A stretch of 64,000 bases of DNA from Roseovarius nitratireducens (GCF_002925845.1 NZ_PDNI01000087.1:29874-93873), one strand, 5' to 3'. Counted from the first letter of the stretch, positions 18,008 through 28,891 are shown. The notes: generated by a model from the letters alone, not told the origin. Numbers and translations are program-made.

Positions 18008-18331
18008 GGCTGGCGGGGCGTCGGGAGGTCATGGCGTCAGGCCCGGGGAAGACGGGGCGTGGCGCGGAGGGCCGGGTGTTGTGGTTGGCCTTTAGCCGCC
18101 GTTGCAGTGAGCCGCGTCATCGCATGTCCGCGGGCAGGCGATCCAACGGTTTTTCAGGGCACTTTATTTCTGCTTTCCCGAAAAACATGCAATCGGCGCG
18201 CTAGCTTAGCCAAATCGCCTGTCCGGGGGGCGGACAGGCGATGGCGCGGCGGCCTTCGGCCTTGATTCCGCGCCGGGACCAGATGGTCCAACGTCCGCTC
18301 AAGGCCGATACCGCCCCCGCGCCCCGCCGCG
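18008..18331. other. Non-coding gap between converging genes, with two related palindromes
   Basis: No supported gene is present in these 324 bases. Two palindromic elements of the same pattern are: an imperfect one at 18119-18142 and a perfect 12-base-pair stem at 18214-18242. The bases between them are AT-richer than the surroundings (a TTTTTC run and a CCGAAAAAC stretch). The gap separates the rightward channel gene from the leftward GlxA-type gene, so it may hold terminators for both. Confidence 0.7.
18214..18242. repeat. Perfect 12-bp stem palindrome ATCGCCTGTCCG/CGGACAGGCGAT
   Basis: ATCGCCTGTCCG (18214-18225), loop GGGGG, and CGGACAGGCGAT (18231-18242) form a perfect hairpin. It is followed by no T-run on either strand. 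A related imperfect copy lies about 95 bases to the left (18119-18142). Confidence 0.75.
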
Positions 18332-19330
18332 TCAGACCGATAGCCGCGCCCCGTGGGCCCCGCGCTCGCGGTAGGGGGTGGTCTGGTAGTGCGCGCGGTA
18401 GCATTTGGAGAAATGCGACGGCGAGGCGAAGCCGCAGGCCAGTGCCACGTTGATCACCGTCATGTCGGTCTGCATCAACAGGTTGCGCGCCTTTTGCAGC
18501 CGCAGTTCCATGTAATACCGCTTGGGGCTGCGGCTGAGGTAGCGGCGGAACAGGCGTTCGAGCTGGCGGGTGGACATGCCCACCTCGCGGGCCAGGATCG
18601 AGGGGCTGATCGGTTCCTCGATATTGCTCTCCATCATCTGGATGACCTGGCTGAGCTTGGGGTGGCGCACGCCGATTCGGGTGGGCACCGAGAGGCGCTG
18701 GGTGTCCTGGTCGGTGCGGATCGAGGAATAGATCTGCTGGTCGGCCACCGCGTTGGCGAGCTTTTCGCCATGCTCGGCGGCGATCAGGCTGAGCATCAGG
18801 TCGATCGAGGCGGTGCCGCCTGCCGTGGTCATGCGGTTGCCGTCGATCATGAAGATCGACTTGGTCAGCGTCACCTCTTCGAATTCCTCGAGAAAGGCAT
18901 CGTGATTCTCCCAGTGGATGGTGGCGCGCTTGCCGTCGAGCAGCCCGGCGCGCGCCATCACGTAGGACGCGGTGCACAGCCCGCCGATGCGCAACCCGCG
19001 GCGCGCCTCGCGGCGCAGCCAGTTGAGCATCCGCTTGGTGGCGGTCTTCTGGACATCGACCCCGCCGCACAAGATCAGCACATCCTCGCGTTTCAGTTCG
19101 GAGAGCGGGAAATCGACGTGGAAGCGCACGCCGTTGGAGCAGGTCACGACATCGTCGGTGTCACCGGTCAGGGCCCATGTGTAAAGCTCTGCGCCGGCCA
19201 TGCGGTTGGCGATGCGCAGGCATTCCAGCGCACCGGCAAAGCTCAGGAGCGTGAACGAGTCAAGCAGCACGAACACGAAGCGTGCTGGCGCCCTTGGCAC
19301 ATCCACCTTGACTGTCACGGCATCTGACAT
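18332..19330 (-). CDS. GlxA-family transcriptional regulator (DJ-1/PfpI + AraC)
   Basis: A 332-residue regulator. The N-terminal half is a DJ-1/PfpI-like amidase-fold domain ([62 protein letters not shown]). The C-terminal 100 residues form two AraC helix-turn-helix motifs ([21 protein letters not shown] and [21 protein letters not shown]). Such proteins often control methylated-amine, carnitine or betaine catabolism; the local genes do not show a target. It is divergent from the DAHP synthase gene. Confidence 0.88.
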   Translation of the reverse strand: MSDAVTVKVDVPRAPARFVFVLLDSFTLLSFAGALECLRIANRMAGAELYTWALTGDTDDVVTCSNGVRFHVDFPLSELKREDVLILCGGVDVQKTATKRMLNWLRREARRGLRIGGLCTASYVMARAGLLDGKRATIHWENHDAFLEEFEEVTLTKSIFMIDGNRMTTAGGTASIDLMLSLIAAEHGEKLANAVADQQIYSSIRTDQDTQRLSVPTRIGVRHPKLSQVIQMMESNIEEPISPSILAREVGMSTRQLERLFRRYLSRSPKRYYMELRLQKARNLLMQTDMTVINVALACGFASPSHFSKCYRAHYQTTPYRERGAHGARLSV

Positions 19331-19496
19331 CGGGCCCCCTCTTGCGCTCCGTCCCAGCGTCACTGTCACCAAAACGTCGCGATTCACAAGCCAAACACGC
19401 ACATTCGTGTCGCATTTTGACCGATTCCGCGGCTGGCCTCTGCGCGTCCGGTGGATTATAGAGATGTCCGATCAAATGAGAAAGCGGAGACCGAAG

Positions 19497-20867
19497 ATGA
19501 CGGAATGGCAGAAAACCGGCTGGCGCGCGAAAGAGCGGGTGCAGATGCCGGATTATCCCGATGCCGGGGCGCTCGCCCGCGTCGAGGATCGTCTGCGCCA
19601 GTATCCGCCTCTGGTCTTTGCCGGGGAGGCGCGGCGCCTCAAACGCGCGCTTGGGGCGGCGTCGCGGGGCGAGGCGTTCCTGTTGCAGGGCGGCGATTGC
19701 GCCGAGGCGTTCGACCAGTTCTCGGCGGATGCGATCCGCGACACGTTCAAGGTGATGCTGCAGATGGCGATGGTGCTGACCTATGGCGCCAAGGTGCCGG
19801 TGGTCAAGGTGGGGCGCATGGCCGGGCAGTTTGCCAAGCCGCGCAGCGCGCCTACCGAGGTGGTGGAGGGTGTCGAGCTGCCCAGCTATCGCGGTGACAT
19901 CGTCAACGAGCTGGCCTTTACCCCGGAGGCGCGCATCCCTGACCCGGCGAAGATGCTGCAGGCCTACACGCAGGCGGCGGCGACGCTGAACCTGTTGCGC
20001 GCGTTCTCCACCGGCGGATACGCCGATATGCACCAGGTGCACCAATGGACGCTGGGCTTCACCGAGAGCGAGAAGGCCGCGCGCTATCGCGAGATGGCCA
20101 GCCATATCGCCGACGCGCTCGACTTCATGAAGGCCGCGGGCGTGGACAGCGAGAGCGCGCACACGCTCAAGTCGGTGGATTTCTACACCTCGCACGAGGG
20201 GCTGTTGCTGGAATACGAGGAGGCGCTCACCCGTCTCGATTCGACCTCTGGCAAATGGCTGGCGGGGTCGGGGCACATGCTGTGGATCGGCGACCGCACG
20301 CGCCAGCCCGACGGCGCGCATGTGGAGTTTTTGCGCGGGGTGCTCAACCCGATCGGGCTGAAATGCGGCCCGACCATGACCTCGGACGATCTCAAGCGGC
20401 TGTTGGCGACGCTCAACCCCGAGAACGAGGCCGGGCGGCTGACGCTGATCGCGCGGTTTGGCGCGGGCAAGGTGGGCGAGAACCTGCCGCGGCTCATCCG
20501 CACGGTCGAGGAGGAGGGCGCCAACGTGCTGTGGGTGTGCGACCCGATGCACGGCAACACGATCAAGTCGGCCACCGGCTACAAGACCCGGCCGTTCGAC
20601 TCGGTGCTGCGCGAGGTGCAGGAATTCTTTGCCATCCACCGCGCGGAAGGAACCATCCCCGGCGGCGTGCATTTCGAGATGACCGGGCAGGACGTGACCG
20701 AATGCACCGGGGGGATGCGCGCGCTGAGCGAGGAGAGCCTGTCGGATCGCTACCACACCGCGTGTGATCCGCGTCTCAATGCGTCGCAATCGCTGGAGCT
20801 TGCGTTTCTCGTGGCCGAGGAGCTCAAGGGCCAGCGCGAGCGCATGGCCGAGGCGCAAGCCGTCTGA
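19497..20867 (+). CDS. aroG: Class II 3-deoxy-7-phosphoheptulonate synthase
   Basis: A 456-residue plant-type (class II) DAHP synthase that joins erythrose 4-phosphate and phosphoenolpyruvate at the entry to the shikimate pathway. Typical blocks are [72 protein letters not shown] and [23 protein letters not shown] precedes the ATG at 19497; an in-frame ATG at 19464 would add 11 residues. aroQ of the same pathway is 11 kb away. Confidence 0.93.
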   Translation: MTEWQKTGWRAKERVQMPDYPDAGALARVEDRLRQYPPLVFAGEARRLKRALGAASRGEAFLLQGGDCAEAFDQFSADAIRDTFKVMLQMAMVLTYGAKVPVVKVGRMAGQFAKPRSAPTEVVEGVELPSYRGDIVNELAFTPEARIPDPAKMLQAYTQAAATLNLLRAFSTGGYADMHQVHQWTLGFTESEKAARYREMASHIADALDFMKAAGVDSESAHTLKSVDFYTSHEGLLLEYEEALTRLDSTSGKWLAGSGHMLWIGDRTRQPDGAHVEFLRGVLNPIGLKCGPTMTSDDLKRLLATLNPENEAGRLTLIARFGAGKVGENLPRLIRTVEEEGANVLWVCDPMHGNTIKSATGYKTRPFDSVLREVQEFFAIHRAEGTIPGGVHFEMTGQDVTECTGGMRALSEESLSDRYHTACDPRLNASQSLELAFLVAEELKGQRERMAEAQAV

Positions 20868-20870
20868 TGC

Positions 20871-21521
20871 TCAGGTGACGAGCCGCAGGTGAGAGCGGTC
20901 GCGGGGCCCGGTCGGGGCCTGCGACCGTCCGCCTGCCAGCGTGCGCAGGGGCGGCGCGGTGTCGCGCGGCGCGGCGCCGGAGAGCGGCTGCGTCTCGGCA
21001 TCCGCGATGCCGAAGCGGCGGGGCGTGCGCCCGGTGGTGCCGTCGGTCACGAGGCAGCCCAGCGCGCGCGAGATGTCGCCCAGGTCACTGCGTAGCGGCA
21101 GCAACATCAGCGTACCGCCGAGCGCGGGCCGCCCGATCCCGCGGCGCGCGCGCAGCGCGAAGCGCAGGACCGCCGGGCCGTCGAAGAGATCGACCAGCCG
21201 CAGGGCAAAGGCATCGCGGTCGCCCGGCTCGATGAAGGTGGCGAGCGGCATGCCGCGCACCTCCATGCCCATCAGATCGTTGAGGTGCATTCCCGCCACC
21301 CGCAGCCGCACCATGCCCGGCGCGATGCGTTCGGCGATGAAGGCGCTGGAAATCAGCGGTTCGATGCCGCGCGGGTCGATATCGGCGCGCATGGGCACGT
21401 CGCCGCCGCGTCGGCACCCCTCCCAATGGGCGCGAAAGGCGCGCAGGTGCGCCTCGGTCTGCGCCTGTGTTTCGATTGTGTCGCCCTGCACCGGGCCCGG
21501 TTCCGTCGGATCATCCCACAT
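20871..21521 (-). CDS. PAS-domain protein (PAS_5 type)
   Basis: A 216-residue protein that resembles the alphaproteobacterial PAS_5 family: LRAFRAHWEGCRRGGDVPMRADIDPRGIEPLISSAFIAERIAPGMVRLRVAGMHLNDLMGMEVRGMPL. The C-terminal third is low complexity. It has no output domain, so it may sense a small ligand or bind a partner. It converges on the DAHP synthase gene with a 3-base gap. Confidence 0.75.
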   Translation of the reverse strand: MWDDPTEPGPVQGDTIETQAQTEAHLRAFRAHWEGCRRGGDVPMRADIDPRGIEPLISSAFIAERIAPGMVRLRVAGMHLNDLMGMEVRGMPLATFIEPGDRDAFALRLVDLFDGPAVLRFALRARRGIGRPALGGTLMLLPLRSDLGDISRALGCLVTDGTTGRTPRRFGIADAETQPLSGAAPRDTAPPLRTLAGGRSQAPTGPRDRSHLRLVT

Positions 21522-21780
21522 GGTCCTAATCCCTCGTTGTGCGCCCCCGCACCGTCGATATGCGCCTGGGTGCCGCAGGCTTGCCTCAGCCTGGTGAAGC
21601 CGCGTTCTCGGCGCCGGACGGTGCATAAAGATTGCCACAATTCGCCGCGCATGTATCTAAAATTCGCGGTATCTGGTTAACCCTTGCGCGCCCGGAGCGC
21701 GCCCGGATGCGCGGCTTGCCAGCCGGACGCGCAATGGCTAACACGGGGGCTGCACCGCCACGAGGGAGGCCCAAAGCCCC

Positions 21781-22671
21781 ATGATCCGCTCGATGACCGC
21801 CTTTGCCACGCGCAGCGGACAGCATGGCCCGCGCGCAACGGTCTGGGAGATACGCGGCGTCAACGGCAAGGGGCTCGACCTGCGGCTGCGCCTGCCCGAA
21901 GGCGTCGAGGGGCTGGAGACGCGGCTGCGGTCGGCGGCGGCCAAACGGCTCGCGCGCGGCAACGTGACGGTGGTGCTGCGGTTTCACGACATGGCCGAGG
22001 CGGGTGGGCTCTCGCTTGACGCGGGGGCGCTCGACGTGGCGCTGGCGGCGCTGACCGAGACCGAGCGGCGCGCCGATGCGGCGGGGCTGACGCTCGCACC
22101 CTCGACGGCGGCGCAGGTGCTGGCGCTGCGCGGCCTGCTGGAGACCGGCGGCGCGCCGGTGGCCAACGCGGAGGACGCCCCGGCGCTGGAGGCGGAATTC
22201 GACGCGCTGCTGGGCGATTTCGTGGCGATGCGCGAGGCCGAGGGCGCGGCGCTGGGCCGGGTGATCGCAGATCAGCTCGACCGGATCGCGGCGCGGGTGA
22301 CGCAGGCCGAGGACACGCTGGGCGCGCGCGCCGGGGCGATCGCCGAGGCGCATCGCGCGGCGCTGGTGCGGGTCACCGACCAGGCCGGGCAGGTTGCCCC
22401 TGAGCGGATCGCGCAGGAACTGGCGCTGGTGGCCGTGCGGCTCGACGTGACCGAGGAAATCGACCGGCTGCACGCCCATGTGGCGGCGGCGCGCGAATTG
22501 CTGGCGCAGGGCTCGCCGGTGGGGCGCAAGCTCGATTTCCTGGCGCAGGAATTCATGCGCGAGGCCAACACGCTGTGTTCGAAGGCGCAGAACGCGGATC
22601 TCACGGCGGTGGGGCTCGATCTCAAGACGGTGATCGACCAGATGCGCGAGCAGATTCAGAACGTGGAATGA
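21781..22671 (+). CDS. yicC: YicC family endoribonuclease-like protein
   Basis: A 296-residue YicC protein. The N-terminal MIRSMTAFATRSG and EIRGVNGKGLDLRLRLPEG, and the C-terminal VGRKLDFLAQEFMREANTLCSKAQNADLTAVGLDLKTVIDQMREQIQNVE, are signatures of the family, members of which act as endoribonucleases. It lies directly before gmk, as in many Proteobacteria. Confidence 0.93.
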   Translation: MIRSMTAFATRSGQHGPRATVWEIRGVNGKGLDLRLRLPEGVEGLETRLRSAAAKRLARGNVTVVLRFHDMAEAGGLSLDAGALDVALAALTETERRADAAGLTLAPSTAAQVLALRGLLETGGAPVANAEDAPALEAEFDALLGDFVAMREAEGAALGRVIADQLDRIAARVTQAEDTLGARAGAIAEAHRAALVRVTDQAGQVAPERIAQELALVAVRLDVTEEIDRLHAHVAAARELLAQGSPVGRKLDFLAQEFMREANTLCSKAQNADLTAVGLDLKTVIDQMREQIQNVE

Positions 22672-22684
22672 GCGGAGAGGGTGG

Positions 22685-22726
22685 ATGGATATTTTTGGCA
22701 AGATGAAGCGGGGGGCCGCGCGATGA
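22685..22726 (+). CDS. Possible 13-codon leader peptide coupled to gmk
   Basis: An [16 protein letters not shown] lies in the 51-base gap between yicC and gmk. GGAGAGGG sits 4-11 bases before its ATG, and its TGA overlaps the gmk ATG as ATGA. The gmk start itself has only a GGGGG run nearby, so translation of this mini-ORF could deliver ribosomes to gmk. It is too short to recognise by homology. Confidence 0.35.
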   Translation: MDIFGKMKRGAAR

Positions 22727-23364
22727 GCGAGCGGCGTGGGCTTCTGATCATCCTGTCCTCGCCCTCGGGCGCGGGCAAATCGACGCTGTCGCAGCGGCTT
22801 TTGCAATGGGATCCGACGCTGAGTTTCTCGGTTTCGGCCACGACCCGCGCGCCGCGGACGGGCGAGGAGGACGGGCTCGACTATCACTTCCTGTCGGAAG
22901 AGGCGTTCAAGCGGCAGGTGTCGGAGGGCGGGATGCTGGAGCACGCGCATGTCTTCGGCAATTTCTACGGCTCGCCGCGCGCACCCGTACAGGCCTCGAT
23001 CGACGCAGGAAACGACGTGCTTTTCGACATCGACTGGCAGGGTGCGCAGCAGATCCGCAACTCCGCGCTTGGCGGGCACACGCTGTCGATCTTCCTGCTG
23101 CCGCCCTCGATCCATGAGCTGCACCGCCGCCTGCAGGCGCGCGGCAAGGACGCGCCGGAGGTGATCGCGCGACGGATGCAGAAGAGCTGGGACGAGATCA
23201 GCCATTGGGACAGCTACGATTTCGTGCTGGTCAACGACGATCTCGACGTCGCCGAGGCGCGGCTCCGGACGATCATCGAGGCCACCCGCCTGCGCCGCAC
23301 GCAACAGCCCTGGCTGACCGATCACGTGCGGCGGCTGCAGACCGAATTCGAGGAGACGCTATGA
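22723..23364 (+). CDS. gmk: Guanylate kinase
   Basis: A 213-residue enzyme that phosphorylates GMP to GDP. The Walker A loop [10 protein letters not shown] is near residues 11-20, followed by [27 protein letters not shown] (GMP-binding), [31 protein letters not shown] and the lid helices. Its stop overlaps the next start by 4 bases (ATGA). Confidence 0.96.
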   Translation: MSERRGLLIILSSPSGAGKSTLSQRLLQWDPTLSFSVSATTRAPRTGEEDGLDYHFLSEEAFKRQVSEGGMLEHAHVFGNFYGSPRAPVQASIDAGNDVLFDIDWQGAQQIRNSALGGHTLSIFLLPPSIHELHRRLQARGKDAPEVIARRMQKSWDEISHWDSYDFVLVNDDLDVAEARLRTIIEATRLRRTQQPWLTDHVRRLQTEFEETL

Positions 23365-23882
23365 CGCTCTATGCACTGGACGGTGTCGCGCCCGAGGTGG
23401 CGGACGACACCTGGATCGCGCCCGATGCCAACGTGATCGGCCGCGTGGTGATCGAGGCGGGGGCGTCGGTCTGGTTTGGCTGCACGCTGCGGGGTGACAA
23501 CGAGGAAATCCGTGTGGGCAGGGGCAGCAACGTGCAGGAAAACTGCGTGATGCACACCGACATGGGCTATCCGCTCACGATCGGGGCGGGCTGTACCATC
23601 GGGCACAAGGCGATGCTGCACGGCTGCACCATCGGCGAGAACAGCCTGATCGGCATGGGGGCCACCGTGCTCAACGGCGCGGTAATCGGGCGCGATTGCC
23701 TGATCGGGGCGGGCGCGCTGGTGACGGAAGGCAAGGAAATCCCCGATGGCAGCCTCGTTGTGGGCGCGCCGGGGCGGGTGGTGCGCGGCCTCGATGCCGA
23801 CGCCATCGCCGGGCTGCGCGCGAGTGCCGTGCATTACCAGGAGCGGATGCGCCGCTTTCGCGCCGGGCTGAGCGAGGTCTGA
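23361..23882 (+). CDS. Gamma-carbonic anhydrase-like hexapeptide-repeat protein
   Basis: A 173-residue left-handed beta-helix protein. Repeats run from [23 protein letters not shown] through [20 protein letters not shown]. Zinc-ligand-type histidines occur in NCVMHTD and [10 protein letters not shown], as in Cam/CaiE/YrdA-type gamma-carbonic anhydrases. Hydratase activity is not certain because many homologues lack the acidic loop of Cam. It is translationally coupled to gmk. Confidence 0.85.
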   Translation: MTLYALDGVAPEVADDTWIAPDANVIGRVVIEAGASVWFGCTLRGDNEEIRVGRGSNVQENCVMHTDMGYPLTIGAGCTIGHKAMLHGCTIGENSLIGMGATVLNGAVIGRDCLIGAGALVTEGKEIPDGSLVVGAPGRVVRGLDADAIAGLRASAVHYQERMRRFRAGLSEV

Positions 23883-23888
23883 GCGGGG

Positions 23889-24932
23889 ATGGAGGGCATC
23901 GTCTCGCTGCTCGCGGCGGTGCCGCTCGCGGCGGTGCTCGTGGGGCCCGACGCACGTATACTCGCGGCCAACGCGGCGGCGCGCGAGATGCTGGGGCAGG
24001 CCATCGAGGGGCGGCATTTCCTCACCGCCATGCGCCAGCCCGACCTGCGCGCGGCGATCGAGGCCACCGCCGGGGACGGCACGGTGCGCAGTATCACCTA
24101 CCAGGCCGCGAAGGACGGGCGCGACAGCACCTTTCGCGCCCACGTGGCGGCGGTGACGCTCGAGAAGGGCGCAGCGCCCGGCGTTCTGGTGTCGTTCGAG
24201 GACCTGACCGAGCGCGAGCAGGCGGCGCAGATGCGGCGCGATTTCGTCGCCAACGTGAGCCACGAATTGCGCACGCCGCTGACCTCGCTCATGGGTTTCA
24301 TAGAGACGTTGCAGGGGCCCGCGCGCCGTGACGAGGCGGCGATGGACCGGTTTCTGGGCATCATGGCGCGCGAGGCGGCGCGGATGGAACGGCTGGTCCA
24401 TGACCTGTTGTCGCTGAGCCGGGTCGAGGGCGAGGAGCGCGTGCGCCCGCGCGAGCCGGTCGACCTGAGTAGCGTGATGGGCACCGTGGTGACCATGCTG
24501 CGGCCGCTGGCGCGTGAACGGGGCTGCGCGCTGCGCTTTGAGCCGGGGGAGGCGTGCCTGGTGCCGGGCAATGCAGACCAGTTGCAGCAGGTGTTCACCA
24601 ACCTCGTCGAGAACGCGATCAAGTATGGCGGGGACGACAACGAGGTGGAGATCACGCTGGCGGCGCATCCCAACGATGTGACGCTGCGGGGGCCCGCCAT
24701 CGCCGCCACGGTGCGCGACCGCGGCCCCGGGATCGACCCGCTGCATATCCCGCGCCTGACCGAGCGGTTCTACCGCGTGGACACCCACCGCTCTCGCGAG
24801 ATGGGGGGCACGGGGCTGGGCCTTGCCATCGTCAAGCACATCGTCAACCGCCACCGCGGGCGGCTGCGCATCGCGTCCGAGCCGGGGCAGGGCAGCACGT
24901 TTTGCGTGATCCTGCCGCGCTGGACCGGGTGA
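23889..24932 (+). CDS. phoR: Phosphate-regulon sensor histidine kinase PhoR, apparently without membrane helices
   Basis: A 347-residue histidine kinase. It contains a PAS domain (1-105), a HisKA domain with His125 in FVANVSHELRTPLTS, and a HATPase with N box NLVENAIKYGG, G1 DRGPGI, F box RLTERFYRVD and G2 GGTGLGL. The N-terminus (VSLLAAVPLAAVLV) fits a PAS strand better than a membrane span, unlike E. coli PhoR, which is membrane-anchored. The phoU and phoB genes follow, which supports the assignment. Confidence 0.85.
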   Translation: MEGIVSLLAAVPLAAVLVGPDARILAANAAAREMLGQAIEGRHFLTAMRQPDLRAAIEATAGDGTVRSITYQAAKDGRDSTFRAHVAAVTLEKGAAPGVLVSFEDLTEREQAAQMRRDFVANVSHELRTPLTSLMGFIETLQGPARRDEAAMDRFLGIMAREAARMERLVHDLLSLSRVEGEERVRPREPVDLSSVMGTVVTMLRPLARERGCALRFEPGEACLVPGNADQLQQVFTNLVENAIKYGGDDNEVEITLAAHPNDVTLRGPAIAATVRDRGPGIDPLHIPRLTERFYRVDTHRSREMGGTGLGLAIVKHIVNRHRGRLRIASEPGQGSTFCVILPRWTG

Positions 24933-24961
24933 CGGGCGGGCATGGCGCCCGGCGCAACATG

Positions 24962-25001
24962 ATGTCATAATCCTGTTGCAAAAGTTTAGCATTCCTGTTG
25001 C
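24962..25001 (+). promoter_or_regulatory. Tandem Pho-box-like sequence upstream of phoU
   Basis: Four heptamers start exactly 11 bases apart: ATGTCAT (24962), CTGTTGC (24973), GTTTAGC (24984) and CTGTTGC (24995). This is the geometry of PhoB sites (two 7-base half-sites 11 bases apart per dimer), and the first pair reads TGTCATAA-TC-CTGTTGC, close to the classic CTGTCAT-N4-CTGTCAT box. It is in the 171-base gap before phoU. Confidence 0.55.
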
Positions 25002-25103
25002 CCAAGACAGCTAGCACGGGCACCGAGCCGCGCGTGACCGCGCAACCCATATCACCCCCGGGGCCCATCACGGGCGGGGCCCGGCGGAGGAGAGTCAGAG
25101 ACC

Positions 25104-25823
25104 ATGAACGAAAAACATATCGTGTCCTCGTTTGACCGCGATCTGGAGGCCATCCAGGCGCAGATCATGAAGATGGGCGGAATGGTCGAGCGGGCCATCG
25201 CAGATGCGGCGCGGTCACTCGAGACCCGCGACGAGGAGCTGGCCGAGGAGGTGCGCCGCGCCGACGCGGCGATCGACGCGCTGGAAGAGAAGATCAACGA
25301 GGAGGCCGCGCTTTTGATCGCGCGGCGCGCGCCCGCGGCGAGCGACCTGCGCCTGGTGCTGACCGTCATCAAGATTTCCGCCAGCCTCGAGCGGATCGGC
25401 GACTATGCCAAGAACATCGCCAAGCGCACCGCCGTGCTGACCTCGATGACGCAGGTCAACGGCTCTCCGGCGGCGCTGCGGCGGATGGCGCGCGAGGTCG
25501 AGGAGATGCTGCGCGACGTGCTCGACGCCTATATCCAGCGCGACGCCGGGGTGGCAGAGGACGTGATCGCGCGCGACCAGGACGTGGACCAGATGTACAA
25601 CGCCATCTTCCGCGAGTTCCTGACCTTCATGATGGAGGATGCGCGCAATATCACGCCGTGCATGCACCTGCATTTCATCGCCAAGAATACCGAGCGGATG
25701 GGCGATCTGGTTACCTCGGTGGCCGAGCAGGTGATCTATCTCGTGACCGGCGAGATGCCCGACGAGCCGCGCCCCAAGGGCGACAAGACCTCCACCGACC
25801 CCTCGATCTCTCCGGTGTCGTGA
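25104..25823 (+). CDS. phoU: Phosphate signalling regulator PhoU
   Basis: A 239-residue protein with two three-helix PhoU repeats. Blocks include HIVSSFDRDLEAIQAQIMKMGGMVERAI, RAPAASDLRLVLTVIKISASLERIGDYAKNIAKR and MHLHFIAKNTERMGDLVTSVAEQVIYLVTGE; the E-x-x-D motifs that bind metal are present. It represses Pho signalling by linking Pst transport to PhoR. GGAGGAGAG precedes the ATG. The 16-base gap to phoB indicates an operon. Confidence 0.95.
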   Translation: MNEKHIVSSFDRDLEAIQAQIMKMGGMVERAIADAARSLETRDEELAEEVRRADAAIDALEEKINEEAALLIARRAPAASDLRLVLTVIKISASLERIGDYAKNIAKRTAVLTSMTQVNGSPAALRRMAREVEEMLRDVLDAYIQRDAGVAEDVIARDQDVDQMYNAIFREFLTFMMEDARNITPCMHLHFIAKNTERMGDLVTSVAEQVIYLVTGEMPDEPRPKGDKTSTDPSISPVS

Positions 25824-25838
25824 GGGGAGGACCGGGCC

Positions 25839-26528
25839 ATGTCCACCGAACAACCCACCGTGCTGCTGGTCGAGGATGAGCCGGCGCAGCGCGAGGTTCT
25901 GGGCTACAACCTGGAGGCCGACGGCTTTCGCGTGGTGACCGCCGGGAATGGCGAAGAGGCGCTGATGATGGTGGCCGAGGCGCCCCCCGACATCATCGTG
26001 CTCGACTGGATGATGCCCAATGTCTCGGGGATCGAGGTGTGCCGGCAGCTCAAGACCCGGTCCGAGACGCGGGGCATCCCGATCATCATGCTGTCGGCGC
26101 GCTCGGAAGAGGTGGACCGGGTGCGCGGGCTCGAGACCGGGGCGGATGACTACGTCATCAAGCCCTATTCGCTGGTCGAGCTGATGGCGCGGGTGCGCGC
26201 GCAGCTACGCCGGACGCGGCCCGCGAGCATCGGCGAGCGGCTGGAATACGAGGATATCGTGCTCGACGCCGAGACCCACCGCGTGACGCGCAGCGAGAAG
26301 CCGCTCAAGCTCGGCCCGACCGAGTTTCGCCTGCTCGCCACCTTCATGGAAAAGCCCGGGCGCGTGTGGTCGCGCGAGCAATTGCTCGACCGGGTCTGGG
26401 GGCGCGATATCTACGTCGATACGCGCACCGTGGACGTGCATATCGGGCGGCTGCGCAAGGCATTGTGCCAGCATGGCGGTGAAGATCCGCTGCGCACGGT
26501 GCGCGGTGCGGGCTACGCGCTCGGCTGA
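25839..26528 (+). CDS. phoB: Phosphate-regulon response regulator PhoB
   Basis: A 229-residue OmpR-family regulator. The receiver domain contains VEDEP and the phospho-acceptor Asp56 (IIVLDWMMP), then Lys in DDYVIKPYS. The C-terminal winged helix reads LGPTEFRLLATFMEKPGRVWSREQLLDRVWG ... TVDVHIGRLRKAL. A GGGGAGG site precedes the ATG. It probably binds the tandem Pho-box-like sequence upstream of phoU. Confidence 0.95.
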   Translation: MSTEQPTVLLVEDEPAQREVLGYNLEADGFRVVTAGNGEEALMMVAEAPPDIIVLDWMMPNVSGIEVCRQLKTRSETRGIPIIMLSARSEEVDRVRGLETGADDYVIKPYSLVELMARVRAQLRRTRPASIGERLEYEDIVLDAETHRVTRSEKPLKLGPTEFRLLATFMEKPGRVWSREQLLDRVWGRDIYVDTRTVDVHIGRLRKALCQHGGEDPLRTVRGAGYALG

Positions 26529-26593
26529 TCGCGGTCAACGCGAGTCGTCGCGTTCATTCGCATTCACGCAACCCGCTCTGAGCGATTGATTTC

Positions 26594-26640
26594 GCGTGTC
26601 CGAGAAGCTCAAAACCGGTTCCCGCTTTTGAGCGACACGC
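26594..26640. repeat. Palindromic intergenic element with AAAACCGGTTCCCGCTTTT core
   Basis: Two nested arms form a long stem: GCGTGTC (26594-26600) with GACACGC (26634-26640), and GCTCAAAA (26607-26614) with TTTTGAGC (26626-26633). The core AAAACCGGTTCCCGCTTTT resembles interspersed palindromes common between alphaproteobacterial genes. It lies between the converging phoB and gcvA-type genes, where it may also end transcription. Confidence 0.6.
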
Positions 26641-26641
26641 T

Positions 26642-27553
26642 TTAGCGCGGCAACCCGTCCTCGTCATCCGCCTGACCGGCGAGCCAGTCGCGGAAGGCCG
26701 AGAGGGCGGCATCCTGCACGCGGCGCTCTGGCCAGACGAGGTAATAGGCCCCGCGCATGGTGACCGGCCCGCCGCAGAGCGGCACGAGCCGCCCGGTGGC
26801 CAGCTCTTGTTCCACGAGGTAATCGGGCAGGAGCGCCACCCCCATCCCGTGCAGCGCCATCTGCATGATTGTTGCGAACTGGTCATGGATCGTGCCGCCG
26901 ATGGGCACGCCAGTGATGCCGTGGGCCGCGAACCAGTCGGCCCAGGCGTCGGGGCGCGTCCCGATATGCAGGAGGGGCAGGCGCAGGAGATCGCGCGGGC
27001 CACGGACGGCGCGTTGGCGTGAGAGGAACTCTGGCGTGGCCACCGCCACCATCGCCTCGTGCCGGAGCCGCAGCGTGCCCGTTCCGGGCCAGTCTGGTTT
27101 ACCAAAATGTAGCGCCGCATCAAATGGTTCCGAGGCGAAGTTGAACTTATCAAGTCGGGTGGAGAGGTTGATCGTGACCTCCGGGTGACGGTGCGCGAAA
27201 TCCGGCAGGCGCGGCACCAGCCAGCGCATCCCGAAGGTGGGCAGGATCGCGAGGCTGAGCGTGCCGCCCGCGGCATTCACCGACAGCCGCATCGTCGCCT
27301 GCGCGATCTGTTCCAGCGCGCCGCGCACGCGGGCCGCGTAGTCGGCGGCCTCTGGCGTCAGGCGCACGCCGCGCCCCTCGCGCGTCAGGATCGGGTGGCC
27401 GATGAAATCTTCAAGCGTTTTCAATTGCCTGCTGACGGCGCTCTGCGTGAGCGACAACTCCGCAGCCGCCGCCGTGGCACTGCCAAGACGGTCGAGCGCC
27501 TCTAGCGCGCGCAAGGACGCGATGGAGGGCAGGCTGCGGCGGGGGAGGGGCAT
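26642..27553 (-). CDS. LysR-type regulator of the GcvA group
   Basis: A 303-residue regulator with an N-terminal HTH ([43 protein letters not shown]) and a substrate-binding-like C-terminal domain ([27 protein letters not shown]). It is divergent from the glutaryl-CoA dehydrogenase gene, so that gene is its likely target. Confidence 0.88.
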   Translation of the reverse strand: MPLPRRSLPSIASLRALEALDRLGSATAAAAELSLTQSAVSRQLKTLEDFIGHPILTREGRGVRLTPEAADYAARVRGALEQIAQATMRLSVNAAGGTLSLAILPTFGMRWLVPRLPDFAHRHPEVTINLSTRLDKFNFASEPFDAALHFGKPDWPGTGTLRLRHEAMVAVATPEFLSRQRAVRGPRDLLRLPLLHIGTRPDAWADWFAAHGITGVPIGGTIHDQFATIMQMALHGMGVALLPDYLVEQELATGRLVPLCGGPVTMRGAYYLVWPERRVQDAALSAFRDWLAGQADDEDGLPR

Positions 27554-27585
27554 GACACTACTCTTTCTTGCGAAAAACTCATGGG

Positions 27586-27595
27586 TTCATGTGAA
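27586..27595. promoter_or_regulatory. Small dyad in the gcvA-type/gcdH divergent promoter
   Basis: TTCA-TG-TGAA is a perfect dyad about 35 bases before the regulator start and 70 before gcdH. A TTGACC -35-like hexamer follows on the plus strand. It is a candidate LysR site only because of its position. Confidence 0.25.
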
Positions 27596-27667
27596 AATAT
27601 CGGTATTCGCACGCGTTTGACCAGTCTATCCTTGCAGCAATACGCCCGAAATGTTGAGGATAGTGCC

Positions 27668-28891
<1,224 letters not shown>

